Assembly: GCA_958446945.1 (NCBI GenBank)
Contig: CAUCYJ010000008.1
Coordinates: forward strand, 1 to 32,540
Direction: 5' to 3'
Origin: UBA9414 sp958446945
GTDB taxonomy: Bacteria; Bacillota; Clostridia; Lachnospirales; Lachnospiraceae
DNA: 32,540 nucleotides
A model generated the notes under the pieces. It had not been told where the DNA came from. It was given only the letters and a program-made list of their open reading frames with translations, and did not search any database. Of this stretch, positions 1 to 7,498 are shown one piece after another. Position numbers and translations under genes: made by a program. How positions within the stretch are numbered: the first letter of the stretch is position 1; each line of letters starts with the position of its first letter.

Positions 1-1
1 A

Positions 2-853
2 CTGATCCTTGCAAAAATTGTGGCAGAAGAGCAAAGAATGCAGGAAAGTTTTCCGGTCAGGCTCCGGTTCCTTTTTGAACCTGCAGAGGAGATTGGTGAA
101 GGTGCAAAAAGAATGCTTCAGGCCGGAGCATTAGAGAATCCGAAAGCAGATGCATTTCTGATGTTTCATTACGCAGCGGACATGACATTTGGAATGGCAG
201 TGCATCAGGGACAGGCATCTTCCATGATCAACAGTATGCAGATTCATGTTCATGGAAAATCCAGTCACTGGTGTGAAGCGGATAAGGGGATTGATGCAAT
301 TTATGCAGCTGCTCAAGTGATAAGTGCCATTCATGATCTGAATGAAAGTTTTGGAAAACAGCATCCGGATGCAGGAAAATATATTGTGGGTACGGGTACG
401 ATCCATGGCGGTGAATATACGAATATTATTGCAGACCATGTGGTATTAAACGGAAATATACGCGCAGTTCATGAAGAAACTTACATGGCACTTGAGCACG
501 AGCTGGAGAGAAATCTGCAGGAAATTGAAAAGCAGACTGGCACACAGATCCGTATGGAATTTCCAAAAGATCCGGTATATGCGTTTGCCAATGATGAGGA
601 ACTTACAGAGACAGCAAAGGCAGTGGGTGAAGAAGTATTCGGGGATAAGTTTGTCCTGGAAGGAGAAGATGAGCTGTTTCTTTCCGGTGACAACGCATAC
701 AGATATTTTAGAGAAACCAGAGGACTTTTCACAGTATTTCTTGCGGGAATACCAGGAGAAAATCATCCTCTGCATCATCCGAAATTTCAATTGGATGAGA
801 GGATACTGCCGTACAGCGTGGAAGCATTGTATAAGATTATAACTACATTATGA
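2..853 (+). CDS. M20 family amidohydrolase/peptidase, 5' end cut by window
   Basis: C-terminal part of a zinc-dependent M20 (M20D/AbgB-HipO-like) amidohydrolase, which typically cleaves N-acyl amino acids or similar amides in the cytoplasm. The frame is open from base 2 without a convincing start; the GTG at 20 lies inside the conserved domain, so the true start is upstream of the window. Visible family features are FLFEPAEEIGEGAKRML (metal/catalytic Glu pair), FHYAAD (metal His region), the dimerisation-domain stretch HGKSSHWCEADKGIDAIYAA, GTIHGGEYTNIIAD, and the closing metal ligand in ENHPLHHP near the C-terminus. The usual Pro after the lid-domain His is replaced by Trp-Cys (SSHWCEA), which may alter substrate fit. 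A strong terminator follows about 110 bp downstream. The substrate cannot be assigned; the family call is secure. Confidence 0.9.
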   Translation: MILAKIVAEEQRMQESFPVRLRFLFEPAEEIGEGAKRMLQAGALENPKADAFLMFHYAADMTFGMAVHQGQASSMINSMQIHVHGKSSHWCEADKGIDAIYAAAQVISAIHDLNESFGKQHPDAGKYIVGTGTIHGGEYTNIIADHVVLNGNIRAVHEETYMALEHELERNLQEIEKQTGTQIRMEFPKDPVYAFANDEELTETAKAVGEEVFGDKFVLEGEDELFLSGDNAYRYFRETRGLFTVFLAGIPGENHPLHHPKFQLDERILPYSVEALYKIITTL

Positions 854-961
854 GTATTGCAATTTTGGAAAATAATGAATGGTGATGTGGTTCAGCAGAG
901 CGTGAAATTCTACTGAACTGGATCAATGTATTATTTACGCAGATTGCTATGGAAGGAACGT

Positions 962-1000
962 CAGCAGGATGGATAATTTGTATCTGTTCTGCTGTTTTTT
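962..1000 (+). terminator. Rho-independent terminator after the M20 gene
   Basis: A 14-bp stem (962-975 with 981-994, including several G-U pairs, CAGCAG/CTGCTG at the base), a 5-nt loop and a run of six T (995-1000). It separates the amidohydrolase from the flavodiiron gene. The rest of 854-1279 holds no convincing gene. Confidence 0.85.
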
Positions 1001-1130
1001 GAGTATACTCGTAATAATTTCAGAGAATACTGTAAATTGACCAAATTAAGTAAGCCCTGCTTCAATTGAGGATATCCACCTGACTCTATAAAAAATCTCA
1101 TAAATAAATGAAAAAAATTACCAAAAGGAC

Positions 1131-1157
1131 TTGAAAATTGGATTAAAATAGTATAAT
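1131..1157 (+). promoter_or_regulatory. Candidate promoter of the flavodiiron gene
   Basis: A perfect TATAAT (1152-1157) is preceded by TTGAAA (1131-1136) at 15 bp, or by the poorer ACTTGA (1129-1134) at the preferred 17 bp. It lies about 120 bp upstream of the chosen start, in an AT-rich stretch. The spacing uncertainty lowers confidence. Confidence 0.45.
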
Positions 1158-1279
1158 ATAAAAACATAAACAAATTAAGAATGCATAGCAACTATAACTT
1201 ATTAACGTTGAGTGACAGCAGATTGCTGAATAGTAACGGACAGACGATATACTATAAAGAAAGAATTGAGGGCAGAAAT

Positions 1280-3070
1280 ATGAAGATTACAGATACCATT
1301 AAATATGTCGGAGTGAATGACCATCAGGTAGATTTGTTTGAGGGACAGTATGCAGTGCCAAACGGAATGGCATATAATTCCTATGTGATTCTGGATGACA
1401 AGGTTGCAGTTATGGATACTGTAGATGCCAATTTCAAACATGAATGGCTGGATAATCTTGAACAGGCACTTGGCGGACGTAAGCCGGACTATCTGATCGT
1501 TCAGCATATGGAGCCTGACCATGCAGCAAATGTAGCGAACTTTCTGGAAGTATATCCCGGCACTACAGTAGTAGCCAATGCGAAGACATTTGTAATGATC
1601 AAGAATTTATTCGGACTGGATCTGGAAGGGCAGAAACTGGAAGTAGAGAATGGTTCTACATTGAGCCTGGGAAACCACAATCTTACTTTTGTATTTGCAC
1701 CAATGGTACACTGGCCGGAGGTTATGGTGACTTATGACAGTACAGATAAAGTTCTTTTTTCAGCAGATGGATTTGGTAAGTTCGGTGCTCTGGATGTGGA
1801 AGAAAACTGGGATGATGAAGCAAGAAGATACTTTATCGGTATTGTTGGTAAATATGGCGCACAGGTACAGAGACTTCTGAAAGTAGCAGCTACTCTGGAT
1901 ATTCAGATCATCTGTCCGTTACATGGTCCGGTACTTACAGAAAATCTGGGACATTATATCAGCCTCTATGATACCTGGTCCTCTTACACACCGGAGGAAG
2001 AAGGAATCGTAGTTGTATATACTTCTGTATACGGACATACCAAAGAAGCAGTCAATCAGTTTGTGGAGAAATTAAAGAGCAAGGGATGTCCGAAAGTAGT
2101 TGTTTATGATCTGGCAAGAGATGATATGTCTCAGGCACTCAGTGATGCATTCCGTTACAGTAAGCTGGTACTGGCAACAACTACCTATAATGCAGGAATC
2201 TATCCGTTTATGAATGACTTTATTACCCGTCTGGCAGAGCATAATTTCCAGAACCGCACAGTGGGCCTTATTGAAAACGGTTCCTGGGCACCTCTGGCAG
2301 CAAAAGTAATGAAAAATATGCTTTCTGAATGCAAGAAGATCAACTGGCTGGACACCACAGTGAAGATTATGTCCGCAGTAAATCAGGAAAACAGAGATCA
2401 GATGGAAGCGATGGCTTCCGAGCTTTGTAAGGAATATATTGCAAAGAATGATGAACTGGCAAATAAAAATGATATGACAGCATTATTCCGCATTGGTTAT
2501 GGTCTCTATGTAGTGACATCAAATGACGGTAAAAAGGATAACGGACTGATCGTCAATACAGTTACCCAGCTGACAGACTCTCCGTTCCGCGTTGCAGTTA
2601 ATATCAATAAGACAAATTATTCTCACCATGTTATCAAGCAGACAGGGGTGATGAATGTAAACTGTCTCTCTGTAGAAGCTCCGTTCTCTGTATTTGAACA
2701 GTTTGGTTTCCAGAGTGGAAGAAGCGTGGATAAATTTGCGGGACAGAAGGTGAATCGTTCTGATAACGGACTGATATTCCTGGACAAATATATCAATGCA
2801 TTTATGTCCCTGAAAGTAGAGCAGTATGTAGATCTGGGAACTCACGGAATGTTCATCTGCAGTGTGACAGAAGCTCGCGTGGTAAGTGACCAGGAGACAA
2901 TGAGCTACACCTATTATCAGAAAAATGTAAAACCGAAACCTGAAACAGAAGGTAAGAAAGGATTTGTATGTAAAGTCTGCGGATATATCTACGAAGGCGA
3001 TGAACTTCCGGAAGATTATATCTGCCCACTGTGTAAACATGGAGCTGTAGACTTCGAGCCGATTGGATGA
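1280..3070 (+). CDS. Multidomain flavodiiron protein (FprA type) with flavin-reductase and rubredoxin domains
   Basis: A-type flavoprotein of 596 residues that reduces O2 to water and/or NO to N2O in the cytoplasm of anaerobes. Domain order: diiron beta-lactamase-like core (about 1-240) with ligands in HMEPDH (H76, E78, D80, H81), H144, D163 and H215; FMN flavodoxin domain (about 244-390, VVVYTSVYGHTKE); flavin-reductase-like domain (about 400-550, starting near FRIGYGLYVVTSNDGK); C-terminal rubredoxin with two CxxC pairs (C564/C567, C582/C585). The fusion places most of an electron chain on one polypeptide. Start chosen at ATG 1280, preceded by GAGGGCAG; the longer frame from 1181 adds 33 residues with no family resemblance and no good ribosome site. 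Monocistronic between two terminators. The O2 versus NO preference cannot be read from sequence. Confidence 0.93.
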   Translation: MKITDTIKYVGVNDHQVDLFEGQYAVPNGMAYNSYVILDDKVAVMDTVDANFKHEWLDNLEQALGGRKPDYLIVQHMEPDHAANVANFLEVYPGTTVVANAKTFVMIKNLFGLDLEGQKLEVENGSTLSLGNHNLTFVFAPMVHWPEVMVTYDSTDKVLFSADGFGKFGALDVEENWDDEARRYFIGIVGKYGAQVQRLLKVAATLDIQIICPLHGPVLTENLGHYISLYDTWSSYTPEEEGIVVVYTSVYGHTKEAVNQFVEKLKSKGCPKVVVYDLARDDMSQALSDAFRYSKLVLATTTYNAGIYPFMNDFITRLAEHNFQNRTVGLIENGSWAPLAAKVMKNMLSECKKINWLDTTVKIMSAVNQENRDQMEAMASELCKEYIAKNDELANKNDMTALFRIGYGLYVVTSNDGKKDNGLIVNTVTQLTDSPFRVAVNINKTNYSHHVIKQTGVMNVNCLSVEAPFSVFEQFGFQSGRSVDKFAGQKVNRSDNGLIFLDKYINAFMSLKVEQYVDLGTHGMFICSVTEARVVSDQETMSYTYYQKNVKPKPETEGKKGFVCKVCGYIYEGDELPEDYICPLCKHGAVDFEPIG

Positions 3071-3161
3071 AAGATTTCTCTTGTTAAACTGCTAAAGAGT
3101 GACATTCTGTCATGTGAATATTTGTCGAGATTTCAGAGTGATCTGATTGATAAAATAAAAA

Positions 3162-3204
3162 ATAGAGATTGTCAGTGGTTAAATCGCTGACAATCTCTAT
3201 TTTT
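3162..3204 (+). terminator. Strong terminator after the flavodiiron gene
   Basis: A perfect 14-bp stem (3162-3175 with 3187-3200), extendable by a G-U and a G-C pair, with a short loop and T-rich tail. A-rich sequence on the other side could make it work in both directions. It marks the left boundary of the CRISPR-Cas module. Confidence 0.88.
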
Positions 3205-3337
3205 GCTCCAATATGGTACTATTATTAAATACTGTTTCAGTACTATTTCAAATTTACATTCCAAAATGGTGTATTGATATTATAATGTAAAAATTTGATA
3301 AAGTCAAAATATAAAAAATAAATCCATTGAAATAGTA

Positions 3338-3366
3338 TTGAAAATATAAAAGTATAGTGATACAAT
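3338..3366 (+). promoter_or_regulatory. Promoter of the cas operon
   Basis: TTGAAA (3338-3343), exactly 17 bp, then TACAAT (3361-3366), 34 bp upstream of the cas6 ATG. This is the only good sigma-A-like site between the preceding terminator and cas6. The remainder of 3205-3337 is AT-rich with no gene. Confidence 0.65.
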
Positions 3367-3400
3367 AAAAAAAGAAAGGACGAAGAGAGGAGGAACTGAG

Positions 3401-4123
3401 ATGACAGAACTTAAACTGGAATTTGAATTGGAAAATGCGGAATTGCCAATAGATTATGATAAAGTGATATTAAGCTTTATGAAAGCAGCAATTGAAAATT
3501 TTTCGCCGGATTTATTTGACAGGTTATACAACAAGCGGGAGTCTGTGATAAAGACTTATTGCTGGACATGCTATTTGCCTCATGCCCAATTTACTTCAGA
3601 CACAATTAAACTTGGAGCAAATAAATTTATGTTAACTTTTTCTGATATTGATATGGGAGAATTACTGATATTTTTTAATGCATTTAGTCTTATGAAGCAT
3701 AAAATATTCCATATGAACAGAAATTCCATGAAACTGTTGTCGGTGAAAACAAGGAAACTTCAGACAATTAAAGAAACGGAATTGATTGTAAAAATGCAGA
3801 GTTCATTAATAGCGAGAAAACATAATAGTGATGATAATACTGATGTTTATTATACCTTTGATGAGCCGGAATTTTCGGATATTGTAAAGGAGAATCTGAA
3901 AATCTTTTTACAGAGGATAAACATAGAGTGCGATACAAGTGATTTTTCTATTGTACCTTTAAAAGGAAAAAAGGTAGTTACAAGAATTATGGGGCAATTT
4001 GTAGATGGAAATATTGGTATCTATAAAATAACAGGAAATCTCAGACTGTTGGAAATATTGTATGCAGCTGGAATTGGAACCAGACGTTCTGCTGGACACG
4101 GAAAATTTGAAATCATATTTTAG
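3401..4123 (+). CDS. cas6: Cas6 crRNA-processing endoribonuclease
   Basis: Cuts the long CRISPR transcript inside each repeat to release crRNAs. The 240-residue length fits Cas6, and the C-terminus carries the diagnostic glycine-rich loop GIGTRRSAGHGKFEII (about 223-239). Between lies the diverged ferredoxin-like double fold, with a segment SDFSIVPLKGKKVVTRIMGQFVDGNI typical of Cas6 before the G-loop. The start ATG 3401 has AGAGGAGG seven to eight bases upstream. First gene of the operon; cas8b follows after 17 bp. The catalytic His cannot be pinned down without an alignment. The gene is visibly AT-rich compared with the flavodiiron gene, like the rest of the module. Confidence 0.88.
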   Translation: MTELKLEFELENAELPIDYDKVILSFMKAAIENFSPDLFDRLYNKRESVIKTYCWTCYLPHAQFTSDTIKLGANKFMLTFSDIDMGELLIFFNAFSLMKHKIFHMNRNSMKLLSVKTRKLQTIKETELIVKMQSSLIARKHNSDDNTDVYYTFDEPEFSDIVKENLKIFLQRINIECDTSDFSIVPLKGKKVVTRIMGQFVDGNIGIYKITGNLRLLEILYAAGIGTRRSAGHGKFEIIF

Positions 4124-4140
4124 TAGGAGGCGGTGATTTC

Positions 4141-5832
4141 TTGGATAAATATGTAATTACATTGGGGGATTTCCTGAAGAATGCAGGAATCGTAGGTTTC
4201 AGATATATGTTAGAAGCAGCAGATGCAAAAGAAGATTCAGACTTTGGCATTACGCAAGACGGACAAGGATTATGGATTGATATGGATTTCGCATTGAATG
4301 CTGACTGGACAGACATGTACTTTAAAGCCTGTGTACAGTATTTTGGACCATTTACAGTTTATCAGGGAGTCCTTGACAGAATTAGTAAGTGTATAGATAA
4401 AATTCAGATTGGAAAATGGAATCCAGGAAAGGAAGAAAAGGAAGATCTGAAATTTATTAATGACAAACTGCTTTCTAATAGTTATCAGGCTGGATTTGAA
4501 AATATAAAACATGATATAGAAATGCAGGAAGTATACCAAATTCTAAAAAAGGATAAACTCAATGACAAGTTAGACGTGACAGATTTGGAAAAACGATTAA
4601 TTGATTTGGAAAAATTTCTTCAGCAACCAAAGTGCAGGGAAACATTTATTATGAAAAGTGTGATATATACATATATTAATCGTTTTTGGAGCGGAAAGTG
4701 TTTTTTACTGCGGGCAAATGCAAAAAAAGATATGCGGGAATTATTTGAAAAAGATTTTTCCGAGCCGTTTAGGAAATATCTGAAGACAGATCATGTAAAA
4801 GCAAAAGATTTATGCATTGACTGTGGAGCAACGATAGGACCTAAAGAGAAGAATTCAATTGCATTTATGAATGAAGTGGGGGATGATTTTACAAGAAAAC
4901 GTTCTGCTTTCTGGGATTGCAAAGTAGATGCATTTCTTTGTCCGGGATGTACGTTTGTTTATGCTCTGAGTCCGTTGGGATTTCGGCTGTTTGTAAATAA
5001 ATTTGTCTTTATGAATATTAATAATGATATTCATGCATTATTGGATGTTAATTCGAAAAACGGAACTGACAGTATAGAGGGAGAAAAAAAGGAGGATGAA
5101 AAATATTCGCAGTGGTTTGCCCGAACAATTAATATATTGCTGAAAGAAAAAACGAAAGAGATTTCTAATATTCAGGTGATTTTGCGTGGAATAAGGGCAG
5201 AAGACAGGTATCTGCTTGGTATTGTTCATAAAAGTATGCTGGACATTATAAGTATGCCTGGTACTTCAAATGCATTGCAATTGTTGGGGAAATATCCTTA
5301 TATAAAAATTAAGAATGAATTTGTCAATATACATGAAATAGTGGTTATTAATCTGCTGCAATATCGTAATCAATATCAATTGCTGGATAAGGTATTGAAA
5401 GCGGCTGTTGAAACAGGCTCATTAAATTTTTATGTTAACTGTATATATGAAATTCAGCTGCGGTCAGAAATTGTATATTATACAGAAGAAGAGAAGAGAA
5501 AGGAGATTGCTATGTACACAAGTATGAAAAAAAGTGGAGCAGATTTAAGAAGAGCAATCATGTCTGCTAAGGGTGAGTCTTCCGGCGAATGCCTGCGGGG
5601 AATGGAATATCAGTTGTTGAATGCTCTGTCTGTAAGAAATGTAGAGAAATTTATGGATATTGTATTGCGACTGTATAGTGCGTACGGATCACGTAAAAAC
5701 GAAAATGGTCAGGAGTTGTTAATTCCAACAGGTCTTGTACAAATGCTGGGAAATTCGGAAAAATTTACAAGATATGGATATGCATTTGTAATGGGATTGG
5801 AAGGATGCTATGAGAAAAAGGAGGAAAAATGA
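4141..5832 (+). CDS. cas8b1: Cas8b1/Cst1, large subunit of type I-B Cascade
   Basis: Large subunit of the interference complex, expected to recognise the PAM and help recruit Cas3. It has 563 residues and the hallmark of the Cst1 (CXXC-CXXC) family: CIDC in KDLCIDCGATIG (about 223-230) and CPGC in DAFLCPGCTFVYALSPLGFRLF (about 260-275), a probable zinc site. The start is a TTG at 4141 with AGGAGG at 4125-4130, directly after the cas6 stop. Its stop overlaps the cas7 start as ATGA. Sequences outside the zinc region are poorly conserved in this family, so the call rests on the CXXC pair, size and position. Confidence 0.85.
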   Translation: MDKYVITLGDFLKNAGIVGFRYMLEAADAKEDSDFGITQDGQGLWIDMDFALNADWTDMYFKACVQYFGPFTVYQGVLDRISKCIDKIQIGKWNPGKEEKEDLKFINDKLLSNSYQAGFENIKHDIEMQEVYQILKKDKLNDKLDVTDLEKRLIDLEKFLQQPKCRETFIMKSVIYTYINRFWSGKCFLLRANAKKDMRELFEKDFSEPFRKYLKTDHVKAKDLCIDCGATIGPKEKNSIAFMNEVGDDFTRKRSAFWDCKVDAFLCPGCTFVYALSPLGFRLFVNKFVFMNINNDIHALLDVNSKNGTDSIEGEKKEDEKYSQWFARTINILLKEKTKEISNIQVILRGIRAEDRYLLGIVHKSMLDIISMPGTSNALQLLGKYPYIKIKNEFVNIHEIVVINLLQYRNQYQLLDKVLKAAVETGSLNFYVNCIYEIQLRSEIVYYTEEEKRKEIAMYTSMKKSGADLRRAIMSAKGESSGECLRGMEYQLLNALSVRNVEKFMDIVLRLYSAYGSRKNENGQELLIPTGLVQMLGNSEKFTRYGYAFVMGLEGCYEKKEEK

Positions 5833-6710
5833 TTATGAAAAGAGAAGGCTTAACTATTACGATGATTTTTCTGGCAGAAAGTGCAAATTATGGGGAAGGG
5901 ATTGGAAACATTTCTTCTCTCAAAAAAATGACGAGGGGAAATCATGAGCAGTATTCTTATATTTCCAGACAGGCTATGAGATATAATATTGTGCAGCAGT
6001 CTAATTGGGATACAACTCCGGTGGATGGAAAAAGCGGAGTTGTACAGTTTGCACCATCTGCAACTATTAAAGATTACCCCGAAATTGATTTGTTTGGATA
6101 CATGAAAACAACAGCGAAAGGTGATGAGCAAAAGGGAGGTGCTGCTACGAGATATGCAGTTGCCAGACTTAGCAATGCTATTGCTTTGGAACCATTTCAG
6201 GGAAATCTGGAATTTCTTACTAATATGGGACTGGCTGTAAGAGGAAATCTGGAAAATGGAATTGCGCAAAGTGAGGTTCATCGTTCTTATTACGCATATA
6301 CTATGTCAATTGATTTGGACAGAGTAGGTATAGATGGAGAGATTGATATTGATAAAGAAGAAAAGGCAGAACGTGTGAAGATCCTGTTGGATACTATGCA
6401 ATATCTATATAGAGATATCAAAGGAAGACGTGAAAATTTGAGTCCGTTATTTGTTATTGGAGGAAGATATAGCAGAAAAAATCCGTTTTTTGAAAACAGG
6501 GTAAAGGTTGATGATAATAAAATAAATGTAGAAACGTTACAGGAATTGATTAAAGATAATGAACTTGCCGGATATACTTTTACCGGAATTACGTCAGGTA
6601 TTTTTGATAACGAAAAGATTGTCAGAGAAGAGTTAAAAGCAGAATCTGTTGGAACAGTATTTAAGCATTTGAAAGAGGAAGTGAATCTATATTATGGAGA
6701 AAGCAATTAG
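5829..6710 (+). CDS. cas7: Cas7 (Cst2/DevR family), Cascade backbone
   Basis: RNA-binding backbone subunit that polymerises along the crRNA spacer. It has 293 residues. The N-terminal block LTITMIFLAESANYGEG, followed by GNISSLKKMTRGNHEQYSYI and SRQAMRYNIVQQ, is characteristic of the Cst2/DevR branch of Cas7, and ATRYAVARLSNAIALEPF plus the late GGRYSRKNPFFE fit the same family. ATG 5829 overlaps the cas8b stop (ATGA) and has AAGGAGG just upstream; ATG 5835 is a less well spaced alternative. The 3' end overlaps cas5 by 17 bp. Coupled translation would help supply this multicopy subunit. Confidence 0.92.
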   Translation: MIMKREGLTITMIFLAESANYGEGIGNISSLKKMTRGNHEQYSYISRQAMRYNIVQQSNWDTTPVDGKSGVVQFAPSATIKDYPEIDLFGYMKTTAKGDEQKGGAATRYAVARLSNAIALEPFQGNLEFLTNMGLAVRGNLENGIAQSEVHRSYYAYTMSIDLDRVGIDGEIDIDKEEKAERVKILLDTMQYLYRDIKGRRENLSPLFVIGGRYSRKNPFFENRVKVDDNKINVETLQELIKDNELAGYTFTGITSGIFDNEKIVREELKAESVGTVFKHLKEEVNLYYGESN

Positions 6711-7428
6711 ATTACAGTGTTTTCAAAATCTGGTCAATTATAGAAAACCCAGCAGTTTTATTATTAAAGAAACATTTCCATTACCTCCTTATTCCACTGT
6801 ACTGGGAATGATTCATGCTGCATGTGGTTATACGGAATTTCATCCAATGAAGCTTTGCATTCAAGGAACAAATTGTGGTACAGTGTCAGAATTATATACG
6901 CGATATTCTTTTTCATCGGGAGCTAAATTTGAGGAAGGAAGGCATCAGATTTGCATTGAAGATGATGAAAAATATGGTATTTTTCGTGGAATTGCAAATG
7001 TAGAACTTATATGCGAAAATCGTATGGTTATTCATATTGTTCCAGATGAAGAAGACTTTGATACGGTATATCAATCATTAAAAAATCCTCCACAATATTT
7101 GGCACTGGGACGATATGAAGATCTTCTGGACATAGAACGAGTTGATATTGTAAGAATTCATCCGGAAAATGAAGTGGATTTGAAAAGAGATATGTATATT
7201 CCGGTAGAAAATGAATGGGAAAAGGATGAAGAAAAGATAAAAATCAAAAATCCAAGAATGACTATTTATAATCTTACAAAAGAATATGAAATTACAAAGC
7301 AGGGATTACGGCGATGGAAAAAGAAAAATGGAAGAATCAAAGCATATTATTGTCCGCAGGGAATGACGTTAAGAAAAGGTGCGTATGTAGATAATATTGA
7401 AGAGGATGCTGCTATAGTTTTCTGTTAA
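6694..7428 (+). CDS. cas5: Cas5 (Cas5t/Cas5h type), crRNA 5'-handle cap
   Basis: Cascade subunit that caps the 5' handle of the crRNA. It has 244 residues; the N-terminus RLQCFQNLVNYRKPSSFIIKETFPLPPYSTVLGMIHAACGY is the typical Cas5 beta-strand plus the P-P-x-S-T-x-x-G-M motif near residue 30. A glycine-poor, basic C-terminal half (GLRRWKKKNGRIKAYY) follows. It starts inside the cas7 end (17-bp overlap), so translation is probably coupled. No processing-nuclease role is expected because cas6 is present. A 70-bp gap with a hairpin separates it from cas3. Confidence 0.9.
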   Translation: MEKAIRLQCFQNLVNYRKPSSFIIKETFPLPPYSTVLGMIHAACGYTEFHPMKLCIQGTNCGTVSELYTRYSFSSGAKFEEGRHQICIEDDEKYGIFRGIANVELICENRMVIHIVPDEEDFDTVYQSLKNPPQYLALGRYEDLLDIERVDIVRIHPENEVDLKRDMYIPVENEWEKDEEKIKIKNPRMTIYNLTKEYEITKQGLRRWKKKNGRIKAYYCPQGMTLRKGAYVDNIEEDAAIVFC

Positions 7429-7450
7429 TAACCTGTTGTATAAATATATA

Positions 7451-7481
7451 GAGCAAGGCAGCTATGGAGGCTGTCTTGCTT
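7451..7481 (+). other. Intra-operon hairpin between cas5 and cas3
   Basis: AGCAAGGCAGC (7452-7462) can pair with 7470-7480 over 11 bp including one G-U pair, with a 7-nt loop. No T-run follows, so it is not a standard terminator. It ends a few bases before the cas3 ribosome site AAAGGA (about 7485-7490). It may protect the cas3 mRNA end, cause partial attenuation, or affect cas3 translation. Confidence 0.55.
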
Positions 7482-7498
7482 CAGAAAGGATTATATGT

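Noticed and set aside
1181..1279. 33-residue N-terminal extension of the flavodiiron protein
   Set aside because: No ribosome site at 1181, no family similarity, and it lies too close to the likely promoter; ATG 1280 has a good site.
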